Origin: Mnemiopsis leidyi
Lineage: Eukaryota; Ctenophora; Tentaculata; Lobata; Bolinopsidae
Assembly (NCBI GenBank): GCA_000226015.1
Contig: JH152816.1
Coordinates: forward strand, 43,709-77,632
Length of the DNA stretch: 33,924 bases
Reading direction: 5' to 3'
Position 1 is the stretch's first letter. Every line of letters begins with the position of its first letter. Below, piece after piece: positions 10,164 to 20,922 of the stretch. Under the pieces are notes generated by a model that was given only the letters and a program-made list of their open reading frames with translations, was not told the origin of the DNA and made no database searches. The position numbers and the translations under genes were made by a program.

Positions 10164-12728
10164 CGACAAGATCCTCGCGGTCGGGTCACCGTCTTACACA
10201 CACAGACACGTAATAGTCCCTCGAACTTACATCCAAACAGAGAAACGATGACGCACTCATTTCATCATCGTTCTAGTGTTAAAATCCATTACTTAACTCA
10301 ACCAGGAAAGTTAGAGAATCAATAAAAGATGACGTACGATACCCCATTACACTTTCCAGCCTGGTACATTCCAGCATTCCTGAGATAGTCAAGATGGAGC
10401 GGCCGGACGGCGGACACCCCGGGTCCTCAGTTAAGAGAGAGAGACCCTACAAAGCTGACAGGTGTAGTCCCTTATCTCAGTTACACTACTTACTACACAT
10501 TTATCAGAGTGACAACTAGTTGACTGATGGTTTTTCTCCGCCTCCTGGTTTATTTTGACTGGGTATATGTGGGGACGGCTGAGCCGGGTAAAATCTGTCC
10601 CTATGTTAAGGCACTCTAACACAGAGATGTTTTCTAAGTTATACACTTGTACGAGATCTGTATCTCGTATCCTGGCCCCTTGTGATCTCAACAGTTTAAC
10701 GACCGTAAACCTGTCTCATCTGAAGCCATACAAGTGGTGCTTTTTTAGGTGACCGGATGATCTTGAAGCCTTGTTTTTGAAAATACAGGACTTTTTACTG
10801 CGCGAGGCGGAGAAATCCTAATATAACCCGTCGGTCCGGTTTTTTAACTGCATCTGTTTGGATGATGTAAGCTGGTTTGACATTGAAGTGGGGATGAATC
10901 TGCCAACACCCCTTACATTGAAATGAATCCTTTACAATTCATTAACTTAGCAGACCGGTTTTAAAGTATACCAGAGACGTAATGTGTTAAGTGTGATGTT
11001 TCATGAGTTTGGTTAACATTTCCTTTTTAGATCCAAACCAGTTGACTGATGACTGCTTTGACTGTAACTGTGTGACAAAATGCCATTTTTATCAGAATCC
11101 TTATCAAGCCCCAGAAGATCAACTCTCTGTGTTAGAAATGTTATCAAAGTGACATGAGTAGTTGTGTAGCTGACGGTGCATGTATGACTGTGCATGTATG
11201 CACACAAACTGCAGGCCTTATCAGAGTACTTGTGTTCACTACTAGCAGGGTTGCCCTGCCAACTCGCGTCTGTCAACGCCGGTGATTCATCGCAGGAAGC
11301 ATCACAAGTACGGTGGTGCGTGTCAGGTAAACTTCGTCATCTTCTGACTGTAACCTGGGCTGATAAACAGGAAGTTCCACCTGGTCAGGCTGAACATGAA
11401 ATCTGATAGAAATCTGGATAGAAATTTGGACAGATTTTTATCCGGTGTGATGAGAACGTTCAGGTAACTTCCTGGTTTCGACAGGGTTTGACTGGTTGTT
11501 GAACTGGACTTGAAGCGAGATAGGAAATTGTATTTGTTATCGCTTTTGATGGTTGATATGCTAAATTTCAATTGTGTACTTATGAGATAAGCTTATTGGA
11601 CAGCCCCTTATTTTCGTAGAGAGGGGCGCTTTATCTGCATAGTGTGAATTGCAATTTATGAAAACCAGTTTGCCTTTTATCAATTATATACATGTAAGTA
11701 AGATAATTAGAAAGTTTAAACATCTCGGCAGGTTTCCTGTTATCACTATTACTATGATGCTGATAAGGAACAGGATTAAGTGGGTAGAAATTTCAGGGTG
11801 AGAAATTCAGAGACTTGGAGAATGGAGGTGAGCAATCTATGCTAACTCTTGAAGACATATGATCATGGTTGTGATGTTCATATTAGTACACAGTAATGGT
11901 TCCATTTTGGGTTATCTAAAGTTCCCACTATACACAAAATGTACATACACTTTAAAAAATCGAGAAACATTCAGCTACTAGAGCCAAGTATTCGGGTCTG
12001 AGTACAGAGTATGGGCCAACACTTAACACGGAGGGATGCCGCTGTAAGGATGTGTACGCGTCATAGCAGCTACTGTATCCAACTCTCTCGATGACATTCT
12101 TATGATCCCAAATCTTTGTTCAAGGCACATTCTTACACTCTCAGATATTTGAATATGAAACATCAGCAAATTAGAATTGAAATACACGCTCTGCTGTCGA
12201 TAGGTGGACAGGAATGCAAGGGACACTAATTAGAGAAAGATAGAATGCAAATAACAACTGGAGCAAGGAGATCATCTTACTAACTAAATCAGGGGCACAT
12301 CATGTCATTATAGATGTAAGGAAATCGGAATGTTTTGAAAAATTTTGCCAGATTATGTGGAATTTCATTGCTCTTCGCTATAAATAAACATCATGATGGA
12401 TCTCTCTGACTTAAGAGCTGCCGGTACGCAACCCTGTAGAGTAATTTTAAAGGATAAGAAATATGTACGTTCCAAATTTTAGGTAATTATCGCTACAAGG
12501 TTTGCTATTTCAACAGTAATATCAAACAACAGTAACGTTCACTGTCAGAGATATTACGGTATCTTGCATAACCGTACCGATTTAGCTTTTAAACACAAAA
12601 TTCAGTAAATAGATAGATTTTAAATGCCGGATCTAAACTTCGGTCATGTTGCGGCTCCAAATTGACTGCCAAGGATCATGTGAACGGAACTGACTGCCCA
12701 TTGCCCAAACAGAGCACAGCCTGAACGC

Positions 12729-12775
12729 CACGTGTTTCAGCCCGACCAATAAGAATAAGGCATTTTCTCCACGTG
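12729..12775. promoter_or_regulatory. CCAAT/E-box cluster 3
   Basis: CCACGTGTTT, GACCAATAAG and CCACGTGACA occur within 47 bases: two CACGTG E-boxes flanking one CCAAT box. This is the third such composite in the gene-poor stretch. Whether it serves a promoter or an enhancer cannot be told from the sequence. Confidence 0.35.
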
Positions 12776-13406
12776 ACAAGAAACTAGCGATCAGTCGGCT
12801 AAGTACCGGAGCGACTGATTTGAACAATGAACCGTATGGAAAGCGTTCTATACGTCTATAACTACATGAATAATACATCCGAGATACTTTCCAGAGTTTG
12901 GGTTGCTTCGCAGCCCGCTCATTTGGATGTTACAAAGGACGAAGGTCACATGTAAAGGGTAGGGAGATTATGCCCGATTAAGAAACATCTGTTTTACCTG
13001 GAAATAAAATTGACTTTGTAAAGATGGCACTTGGCAGTCTAGATCTGGTCACAAATTTCAGTAGCCAATTACTGTAGTTAGGGTTCAGGAGAGGTCATCA
13101 CTATTAGCGACGATGTTCCAGGTAGTAAATTACCATTGCATCACTCAATATCAAGAAGGCTACACAGATAACTCAATGAATTTGGCCATCTAAGGAAAGT
13201 TAGTGGTTTGACATAAAGTGACCATGGTGCGATGATCATTACAATTAACGATTACTATTTCTATATCATTCCTTCAGTTGACTGACGCTGCTCGTAAACG
13301 CATTGAAAGCATCACGAAAGCAGATTATGAGAACAGTTCACATTTTAGCTGTATCGTGTCGATAAGAGAAATGACGCTGAAGCTTTAATATATCGTGACT
13401 CAACTA

Positions 13407-15792
13407 TTAACTTGATTGAACCACAAGTTTTGAGGCCATGTTATGAACAATCATCTGGTCAACCAGATCCAATTTGCTGAGTTACCGCAAATCATGTAAT
13501 CACTTTCACACCGCAACTCGAATCCGGATGCACAAATCTTACATTGGACAGCGCCCTACTTCAAAAACTACGTGGTTCGGCAGCATCACTTGATCTGAAA
13601 ACCCCAGAATTCAAATTTGACTCGACGGAACCGCTTAGCCACAAAAACTAGCAATTTTACAGCAGAGCGATTAATGAAAAGTAAATCTATTTTCGCGCGA
13701 ACGTACTGCTACACTGTACGCGCGTGGATTCCACGATTTACTGCAACCTCTCCTGTCCCCTCTGTCATGAAATCAAGAGTCAAATCCAAGATGTTACAAG
13801 ATGAACAACCGTAGACTGTTCATAGTAGTTAACATGTTAAGTATTTGAAATTTGCTCCGTTAGCGTTCGGTTTTTTGGGTTGAAATCCTTCGAAAGTAAT
13901 AGATCTGATAATCTACTCACGCAGTGAGAAGCCGCCTTCTGCCATGTGTGTCATAATGTGACGTCTCAGTAGAATCTGTGTGTCACAACCTTCTATCTTA
14001 GCTGAAATGTAGACATTTAACTACACTTTATAATGAATAGGATGCCCTATTACTCACCGTCACACGGTGGTAACACGAAACATCTACCGAAAAAGCTAAC
14101 CTGATCATTGATTTATGGTGGGCAGTTGCCACACCAAGCACAAACAAAAAATAAGAGGCCGAAAATGCGTAAAAGAAAGAAAGCAAAGTGACAAACCCTG
14201 TCTGTCGGTACAGCCTGACCAGGAACACTTCCAATCAGAGTTGTTCTTCTGACTTAAATGTGTTTGTGTATTTATCACGTGACTATAAAACTCCTGAAAA
14301 TAATTGAAATGAGTAATCTTAAGTTCTTATAAGTGTTGATGTATGAAGTATGACAGAAATGTATCGCATACGGAAAGAATTGCAGGCGTAAAGGCATGTA
14401 CTGCAGTAGTTCGACTACACTCTTGTACAGTTGTAAGTAAATTTGTAAGGAAGTAAATTTGTAAGTATATTTTAAACTGTAAGTGTAGTTAACTTACGTT
14501 GTGATCTGTAAACGTCTCCTGACAAGTTCCCCATCTGCAGCACATCTTTTTAGGAACAACTGGGGATGTTAATTGGATAAATATCAGACATGTATGATCG
14601 ACTGTGGATAAACTTGTGTTGTTTTGCCAGAGTTAGCGGTTTGACATGGCAAGGGAAATAAGAATGAGTTGTGTCCTAAGTTTAAACCATGAAATATATC
14701 ACTAGGACATTACAAACGGAAAACTTCAAGTTACCTGTGAAATGGACGGGGGTGTTGGACGTGGTAAGAGGGGAGCTGTGGTAGCTGTGAGGGGTGGGTG
14801 GAGCTGGTTTCGGTCGGATGTTAGTACTGGCGTATCGGAATGTGGATGAACTGGCTGAAGTTACACGTCATGAGTAGGGAGTACTCGTATAAGTGTGAAG
14901 TTTGTAATTCATACATTTCAGGTAATTCCAAACATTTAGACTTGAGTTGAAAATTTTAAAGATATTGGTCGTGAGAATATGTATTTTGAGAATTATGTCC
15001 GACCTAGAGCTGGATTATTGTTGAGAGCGATGGCGTTGTTCACAGCAATCCTACTCTCGAGATTGCTCCTTGAAACCTGTGATCCAGGAGCTCTGATGAG
15101 TTTTGGGGTTCCAACCTGCTGGTATTGCACGGTGTGTCGGGGGACCGTGGGGGGTTCAACCCCTCCCGAGTGTTTCGGGGTGCCGCTCCCACGATCTGAA
15201 ACTTCGACTTCAGAATCTGAGTTCTCCTCTGAAACAGAATGTTTGTCAATCGTCACGTATCCGTTATATTGTATAAAGAAACGCGGATTAAGTAAGCAAA
15301 CTTTAATGATGTTTGTTTCTCGTATCAGTATAAGCACCACACAAATATTTCTTTCCAAATACTATGGTTTGTCACATGATATGTACTAAAGCTAAGGCCA
15401 AACTAGATACACAGGGAATGAGTAAAATGAGAATTGATACACACTCGAGGTATCGTCACGCTCTTTGCAAACAACAATGTAATGATGCGTATACTAAAAC
15501 AATGGGGAATGTAGCTAAGGCAAGGATAAGTAACACTAATCAATGATTAGTAATCATACTATAGGCTACCCCTCTTCAGCAGTTCTAGAAATATTTTAGT
15601 TCATCTGTCTTATTCTTTGTGTCTTATAGTATCATTGCATTACGTGAGGTTTCAAAGTGTTTCAAAGTGTTTTGTAAAACAGCTACATCCCTGATCAAAC
15701 TTGCCATATTCCAATTATTTTAACACGATGTATTTCACAAGAAAAGTTCCTTTTCAATCGCTGCAGCGCAGCCGATTTTCGATTACTGATTA
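13407..15792 (-). CDS. ARID2-like protein, 3' half (RFX-type winged-helix end, linker, two C2H2 fingers)
   Basis: ARID2 is a DNA-binding subunit of the PBAF SWI/SNF remodeller in the nucleus. Nine minus-strand exons join in phase over 281 codons: 15701-15792, 15445-15493, 15004-15228, 14735-14854, 14498-14559, 14197-14293, 13921-14001, 13543-13594 and 13407-13476. The first two give the end of an RFX-type domain (SAALQRLKRNF, then THHYIVVCKER, matching ARID2's AHIHVVGVKRR). An acidic then Pro/Ser-rich linker follows. The finger pair reads CCRWGTCQETF with FYSHV, then CSWSGC with RRHIMTH, in the order and spacing of the ARID2 finger region, including the FYH block. After it come KLDLVDQMIVHNMASKL and a stop at 13407. 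Human ARID2 is over 1,800 residues, so most of the N-terminal half is unresolved. All joins are hand-made; donors include GTGTGT and GTCGGA, which are weak. Confidence 0.62.
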
Positions 15793-15856
15793 CTAGAATA
15801 ATTCAGCAGATGGTGTTTTGGCCTCATTCGTAAATATATAGTCCGTGATATCATCT

Positions 15857-16275
15857 GTTGAACAATAATTCATGAAAGGACAAATTTAGAGAAAATCTAG
15901 GAGAAATTGTAGAGATGCACAGGTGCCGCCTTGCCATACTTTTCTCCAATCTTCACTTCTACAGTCTGAACCAGTACGTAATTACTCTTACTGTCTATGT
16001 GAACACAAGCTCTCCATCGCCCTTCTCTCTTTCTACTGAATATATTCAGTAGTTGAGATGACCACCCACAATATGACTTTAAGTTCCCTAATTTGTACCC
16101 CCCGCATAATTAGTAGGGCAGCTGTTCTATTGTTTATCACTTGTAGGCTTTCTGAATTTGTAACTGGTCCAACCCATGATCCCACATGCTCAAAAATTAT
16201 CACGAATCTACTATCGAGGAAAAACGATTTCTGAATCATTGGAACAGCTGACAATTTCAAATTGTATCCTAGCAC
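15857..16275 (-). other. Unresolved minus-strand open frames upstream of the ARID2-like exons
   Basis: Two long minus frames overlap here. One (16033-16275) contains LDSRFVIIFEHVGSW and NNRTAALLIMRG. The other ends with RWRACVHIDSKSNYVLV, then VKIGEKYGKAAPVHLYNFS and a stop near 15899. They sit where the armadillo-like and RFX N-terminal regions of ARID2 should be encoded, but I could not align either to ARID2, and one also looks vaguely like the tail of a LINE ORF. I report them as coding-like sequence of unknown identity. Confidence 0.25.
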
Positions 16276-16484
16276 ACCTGTATCGCCAAGACTTATGACT
16301 ACATTTGGACTTTGAAAGTAGTTGATTGGTCTTACTGAAGGAGACTCCTATAATTTTGGGACACCTGCACTTATGTCCTGTATTTGAGGCACACTCCTAA
16401 AGAATTATTGAGTTCTGGCGGACTTATGAACATATTATTTAAGTATTAAATGGTACATATTTATTTCCCTTGACCAAATCGTCC

Positions 16485-16793
16485 TTATGCTGCGATGCCT
16501 GATTCTCTGCTCGAGCTCAACCTTCTGAAATATTGTGTATACCATGATGTAAAAACAGCTACAGATTGTTGCCGCTCCTTCTCTTTTGGCAGTGAAACAC
16601 TCAGAACTCTATTGTGACTTTGTACACGGTGCCGAACCGCAGAACTAAGAACAAAAGCTCAGACAAAAAATGCTAAGACACAGCCAAATAAATTCAAATC
16701 TCTAATCTGATTGGCTGACACCATTTCGCGCGGCGAGAAAACTTACTTTTGATTGGACGACAACATCGTCAAACACCGATAGGTCCTTGCCGC
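16485..16793 (-). other. Candidate ARID-like coding segments of the ARID2-like gene
   Basis: A splice-bounded segment at 16747-16793 (TTTAG acceptor, GTAAGT donor) reads GGKDLSVFDDVV, comparable to GGKELDLHMLYTLV in the ARID2 ARID domain. A second frame (16485-16644) contains SVSLPKEKERQQ, then TSWYTQYFRRL, comparable to the closing helix with FP, then YYLRYLEKYE. Combined, the spacing matches the ARID domain within one residue. However, the splice phases of the two pieces do not join, and the region also contains inverted CCAAT boxes (GATTGGCTGA at 16709, GATTGGACG at 16751), which suit a promoter. Speculative. Confidence 0.22.
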
Positions 16794-17838
16794 CTAAACA
16801 GTGTATTGTGGGATTGTACTTCAACAGACTCTGGTGGGCACATCTGTTACTGTTACCAATTATTTAAGGGATCAAGAGTTACCGAACTATTTATAGTAGC
16901 TTCATTGATGTTTCGATTGATCGCTAGCAGCTCGTACTGTGATAAGATCTACGTATTTGGCAAAGTGGCTCTGAATTTGGTATGTGCAACAACAGTATAT
17001 TAATTGAAGAAGGGTCACATTATTTTCATCGTACCATTTGGTATTAGCCGACTTAAACATGATGAAATTAAACACTTGCTTGCGTAGAAAAAGATCACCA
17101 TTTGCATTTTGGTATGACATGCCCAGACAAAGTTTGCATTTTGCGGTTTTCCAAAATACTTTTCTATTAGAAGTTAAGATCGCTGCACAGTGTCGAAACT
17201 ACGACCCCAATACAAATTGTGATATTTACTACTGTACTCCCGTCTCTCAGAAAGCAAAAGTACTCAAAGCATGAGCACCCCTACATTTTGCTCTTTTCTT
17301 ACATTATTTCTTGGTACCGCTGTATTCGTGCGCTTTACGTCAACCTAGGTTACATTGCTTTCGATATTTATCTATTTACTACCAATATTTTGTATGCTGC
17401 TGATTGTGCAGACTTTTCAATTTGATGATAAATAGGGGGAGGGGGTGTAAGGTTACCACGGTTTTTACCATTTGGTCTATGTCCATTGTCCGGGTGTCAT
17501 GGTCGAAGGGGGAAATTCCAGGGTGTGGTGGTCATTGTCAGTGCCTAAACCCCCCCCCCCCCCCCACTACATATCAGTCGTACAGACTAAAGAATAAATT
17601 GATAATATTATACTATCATAGTATAGGAAAAATATTGTAATGAATTGTTAACCCTTCTTTATAGATGAATGTTTTCGAAGGCGCTTAAACCTCGGGAGGA
17701 TGTTAGAGAACGAAACAGAATCTCCCGTCAGAACTTCAGATAATCACATATGTCTGAATGAGACCAACATTTGTTCTTTCAGAATTGTCAACGTCAGTTT
17801 CTTTTTACACATCGACCAGCAACCATTTTTATAATTTC
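16794..17838. other. No gene recognised; short frames and a C homopolymer
   Basis: Frames of 70-85 codons overlap on both strands at 16.75-17.43 kb without a recognisable domain. A run of 16 C lies at 17550-17565. The interval should hold the 5' end of the ARID2-like gene if that gene is intact, but no first exon was found. Confidence 0.35.
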
Positions 17839-18112
17839 GAGTTACCATAACAACAGTTACTATGACTTCAGTGACCATGATTAAATTTACCATGGCAACA
17901 GCTATCACGACAACAGTTACCGTAAGAACAGTTACCAAGACAACAGTTACCATGACAACAGTTACCATGACAACAGTTGCCGAGGCAACAGTTACCATGA
18001 CAACAGTTATCGAGAGAACAATTATGATGAAAATAGTTGCCATGACAACAGTTACCATAGCAACAGTTACCATGACAACAATTATCATGAAAACAGTTAT
18101 CATGAAAACACA
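17839..18112 (+). repeat. 15-bp minisatellite directly upstream of the GPCR start
   Basis: About 18 imperfect tandem copies of a 15-mer with consensus caacagttaccatga. The period is exactly five codons, so most frames are open on both strands: plus frames read MTTVT or NSYHD repeats, and minus frames read MVTVV or CCHGN repeats. The NSYHD frame is the frame of the GPCR coding sequence and is open from about 17885 (after TAA at 17882-17884) into the ATG at 18113, without an in-frame ATG of its own. It therefore reads as 5' UTR unless an upstream exon splices in. Confidence 0.85.
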
Positions 18113-20381
18113 ATGATGACGACTATGTCTCAGGGAATGTTCCTGTTGGGTATTAGCGGTGCAGGACTAGTCTTCACGGGAACTGCTATCTTTATGCTTG
18201 TGTTCCAGCACATTAGGCTTCCTGGGGCCAAGGTAAGATTCATTCAGATTAAAACGGATTTCTGTCAGGTTGCGCCGCAGCACATTTCGTCATTAGCTGA
18301 TTTCTGTGAACTGTAAAGCATACATGACAGTTTAAATCATCATTTCGAATATTCAACGTTTCAAATTGTGGCCGAGTGCCAATGTATGATGATGATGGTA
18401 ACAAATCTACAGAGCTAGAGTTGAGATAATGGGCAGCATCCTACCTAGGGTCGCGATAATTTATTCCGATAATAAAGTGATACCAACAGTGTTACAATGT
18501 ATTGATTTTCTCGGTGACAGGAATTCCTGCATGGCTTCTGTAGTTGAAAAAATATTTTTGCAGCCGAGATCAACAAGACACGCTTCACTACACTTTCAAT
18601 CAAACAGCACCTATCTCACCACACTCAATCGATCTGCTAATAACTGGAGAGGATTGAGGTAACTCCTGACATTCACATAGCTATAATAGCTATAATAATC
18701 GACTTCTGACAATACCCAATAATCCTACTCCAGTTTGGTACTTGCTGCACTGTAAGGACGGAAGTCAGCGAAGCGTGGACGAAAATTACTAATTTTAGTG
18801 TTGTCCTTCAATACAGCAAGTTATTAGTGACCAAAGTCATTGAAGCGATAAATATTAATTTTTGGTGCAAGTAAATTTCACTCCGCCGTTAATTTACCGT
18901 CATAGATCCAAAATAGGCAAGGACTGTTATGTACCGCATGATAGTTGAGATGTGGTGTCGAGCATCTAAATTACACGATTTTATGAGGTCGGGAGCATCT
19001 GTAGATGTTTTAACTAAAGGTGCTTTAACTATGGAGGCTGATGCCCTAAAACTGCAGAATGATGAAACCGCAACCGGTTGCAGATTACAGATAGTGATCA
19101 AGCCATATCATTTCATAACTTTTAGACCGAAAATGTCGATGGCTTTAAAACAGCTAATCTCACAAATTAATGGTCAAAAACTAATTTTAGGGTATCTACA
19201 TACTCTACAAAAACTTATTTCAGGGTATCTACATACTGAACGTGGCTATCAATGACGTCATGATGGCAGTTATCGGCTGTGTTCGAGGGAGTATTTACCT
19301 GAAAAACTACCTGGTTGATAGTAATGAAAATAGTACCGTGTTTTGTGACATGTACGCGATTCTTTCGGAGCCTTTCAAGTGAGTTTTAGTTTATAAACAA
19401 ATTGTGAGAGATATGTTAACAGGTTAAGAAATTATAAATTCATGACGGTCCTGAAGTCCAAAACAGATAGGTTAAACGTACACACGACTCATCCCGCTCG
19501 CTGTCTAGTACAGCGAGTATAGATAATATCTCCTATCTTCACTAATCTCACAACTTGAACGTCTTATCGAAATGATCACGTTGTAAGACATGCTTCTAAT
19601 CTAATTTTAGACAAACGTAATCCTTATTTCCAACTCGCAGATCAGGACTTTCCTTAGTGCTGGTTCCTCTGACTCTAGATCGGTTTGTAGCGATCGTGTT
19701 CCCGGTACAATATACCACCTGGATCACCCCCGTCTCCACCTGGACTATGGTACTCCTGTCCTGGACTCCTGGCACCATTGGTTGTCTTGTTGATCTCGTC
19801 CAGTTTTATCGCGGAGAATTGAAGGTTGGCAAGAACTCCAAAGTACAAATTTACACACAATAGTTTTCTCCGGCCAAGAAAATTTCCAACTTCTAACAGT
19901 GGCCAGTGCCAACAATAGATAGGCTACAACTTTTTGCCAAATCAAACTTGTCACAACTTTAACAAAACTTGGCCACGACATTAAATCACGTCTTAAACAA
20001 CAGTCACTTGTCCTCAGTTGAAATACATGAAGGCGGAACTCCGATGCGCCTATAGCTTCCAACGGCGGCAGCTGACGCCGAAACTCTACCTTGCAGCGCC
20101 TACCGTCCTTATCGGCGTGCTTTACCTCATGATTCTATGTCAGATCGTGAGAAAGAAGATTCCTGCTAACAAACTGTTTCTCTCAAGCACGGCTATCATC
20201 TTCACCTCCCTAATCACAACACTCCCCGAACTTATAGTGCACTTTGACGAGAACTTGCGCGGCAAGGTGTCGTACAAACTACATAATTGTCCATATTATC
20301 CTTGTGACTTTGTACTATAATATCAACCCTATCTGCAACCCCATCATCTACATCTGCAGCAACCCGCTAGCTCGGGATTAA
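18113..20381 (+). CDS. Rhodopsin-class (class A) GPCR, four exons, two apparent frame breaks
   Basis: A seven-helix receptor for an unknown ligand. Exons: 18113-18232 (TM1, ends LPGAK|GTAAGA), 19224-19378 (TM2 with LNVAINDVMMAV, then the extracellular-loop Cys in FCDMY), 19641-19824 (TM3 end LDRFVAIVFP, a DRF variant of DRY, and TM4 with its Trp), and 20018 onward (TM5 to TM7). Joins are in phase. TM7 carries NPICNPIIY, the NPxxY motif. TM7 is one frame ahead of TM6: the shift maps to AAA at 20276-20278. A second shift at GGG (20374-20376) separates the stop at 20379-20381 from a plausible acidic/Ser-rich tail that stays open to 20511. Each break fits one extra base in a short homopolymer, so sequencing error or early pseudogenisation are both possible. 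The exon 2 acceptor is duplicated. Confidence 0.78.
18233..19190 (+). other. GPCR intron 1; contains unidentified open frames
   Basis: The largest GPCR intron. It includes a 77-codon plus frame (18429-18662) and a 109-codon plus frame (18929-19255) mirrored by an open minus frame. Neither shows a known domain. They may be remnants of a repeat. Confidence 0.35.
19175..19240 (+). repeat. 33-bp tandem duplication across the exon 2 splice acceptor
   Basis: Units 19175-19207 and 19208-19240 match at 29 of 33 positions. Each contains a polypyrimidine-AG acceptor followed by GGTATCTACATACT. Both acceptors (after 19190 and 19223) give the correct phase, and the 33-base difference equals 11 codons (GIYILYKNLFQ) with no stop. 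Confidence 0.85.
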
Positions 20382-20511
20382 GTTGCCCGAAGACCAAGTA
20401 GAATTGGGAGGAACCAACGACGAAGTACAAACTACACGGGAAAGTTCCTCCTTCAGTAGAGTTAACATGAAGTTCTCAACTTTTATCTGTCTTTTTAGAA
20501 TGCAGACGTAG

Positions 20512-20922
20512 TGTGTAGATGTCTTGATTTTTTTGTAATTTGTCGTCCACCAGCGTAGTCAGTGGTCTGGCGAACACATCTTTCTCTCCACCTTGCATTG
20601 GTTTAAGTTGCACGTTTAGCCGGTCGATTAGCAATTAAAGTCTGGTCCTTTCGGACAGTCTGCTTCGTCTGATAACAAGCAATCCGATCTTATTATTGCG
20701 GCCCATCATTGGATCACATGACAAGCGGAAGCCATTGTTTAGGATCGTATGTCGCGCAGGAGGGTCGAATGTCACGTAGGGAGGTATTTGAACCTGAAAC
20801 ACGAGACAGGGCGTTCAACAGGCACATCTGTAACTGTCATATAAATAGAAAGGTCTCTAGAGAGATGTTATCAAACATCCTTCCAATTTCTCAAAACCGG
20901 TAACTCAGGACTTCTCATCACC
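20512..20922. other. Intergenic; likely PIM-like kinase 5' region
   Basis: No coding exon seen. An AG acceptor-like site (GTAACTCAG, ending 20909) lies just before the kinase start codon, and ATTGG occurs at 20709. Confidence 0.4.

Larger units (their letters stand above)
4980..13324. other. Gene-poor stretch; no protein family recognised
   Basis: About 8.3 kb without a nameable gene on either strand. Short frames occur, often open on both strands at once (5540-5810, 10431-10752, 11013-11406), and none shows a domain. One splice-bounded plus frame at about 11239-11319, with HRRKHHKYGG before CAG|GTAAAC, could be an exon. Another possible start is ATGGCGG|GTAGGA at 8649, just downstream of CCAAT/CACGTG-type sites. 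Direct repeats are small: a gatagaaat-type repeat at 11405-11430 and a tgcatgtatg repeat near 11177-11202. The stretch may contain long introns, non-coding transcripts or regulatory DNA. Confidence 0.4.

Noticed and set aside
13279-13389. Plus-strand frame LTDAARKRIESITKADYE after a TTCAG acceptor
   Set aside because: Coding-like, but it lies opposite the ARID2-like tail and has no convincing upstream exon; kept only as a possibility.
15100-15165. tRNA or SINE B-box-like sequences (GGTTCCAACC, GGTTCAACCCC)
   Set aside because: No matching A box or cloverleaf; the sequence is explained by the ARID2-like coding exon on the other strand.
14979-15389. A 136-codon plus-strand frame
   Set aside because: It lies opposite the ARID2-like linker exon (15004-15228). 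The minus frame has splice sites in phase with its neighbours and an ordinary acidic/Ser-Pro composition, so the plus frame is its shadow.
17744-18116. Overlapping frames on both strands of the minisatellite read as proteins
   Set aside because: Open frames are forced by the 15-bp period. The pentapeptide-like pattern is not the A(D/N)LXX pentapeptide-repeat family.
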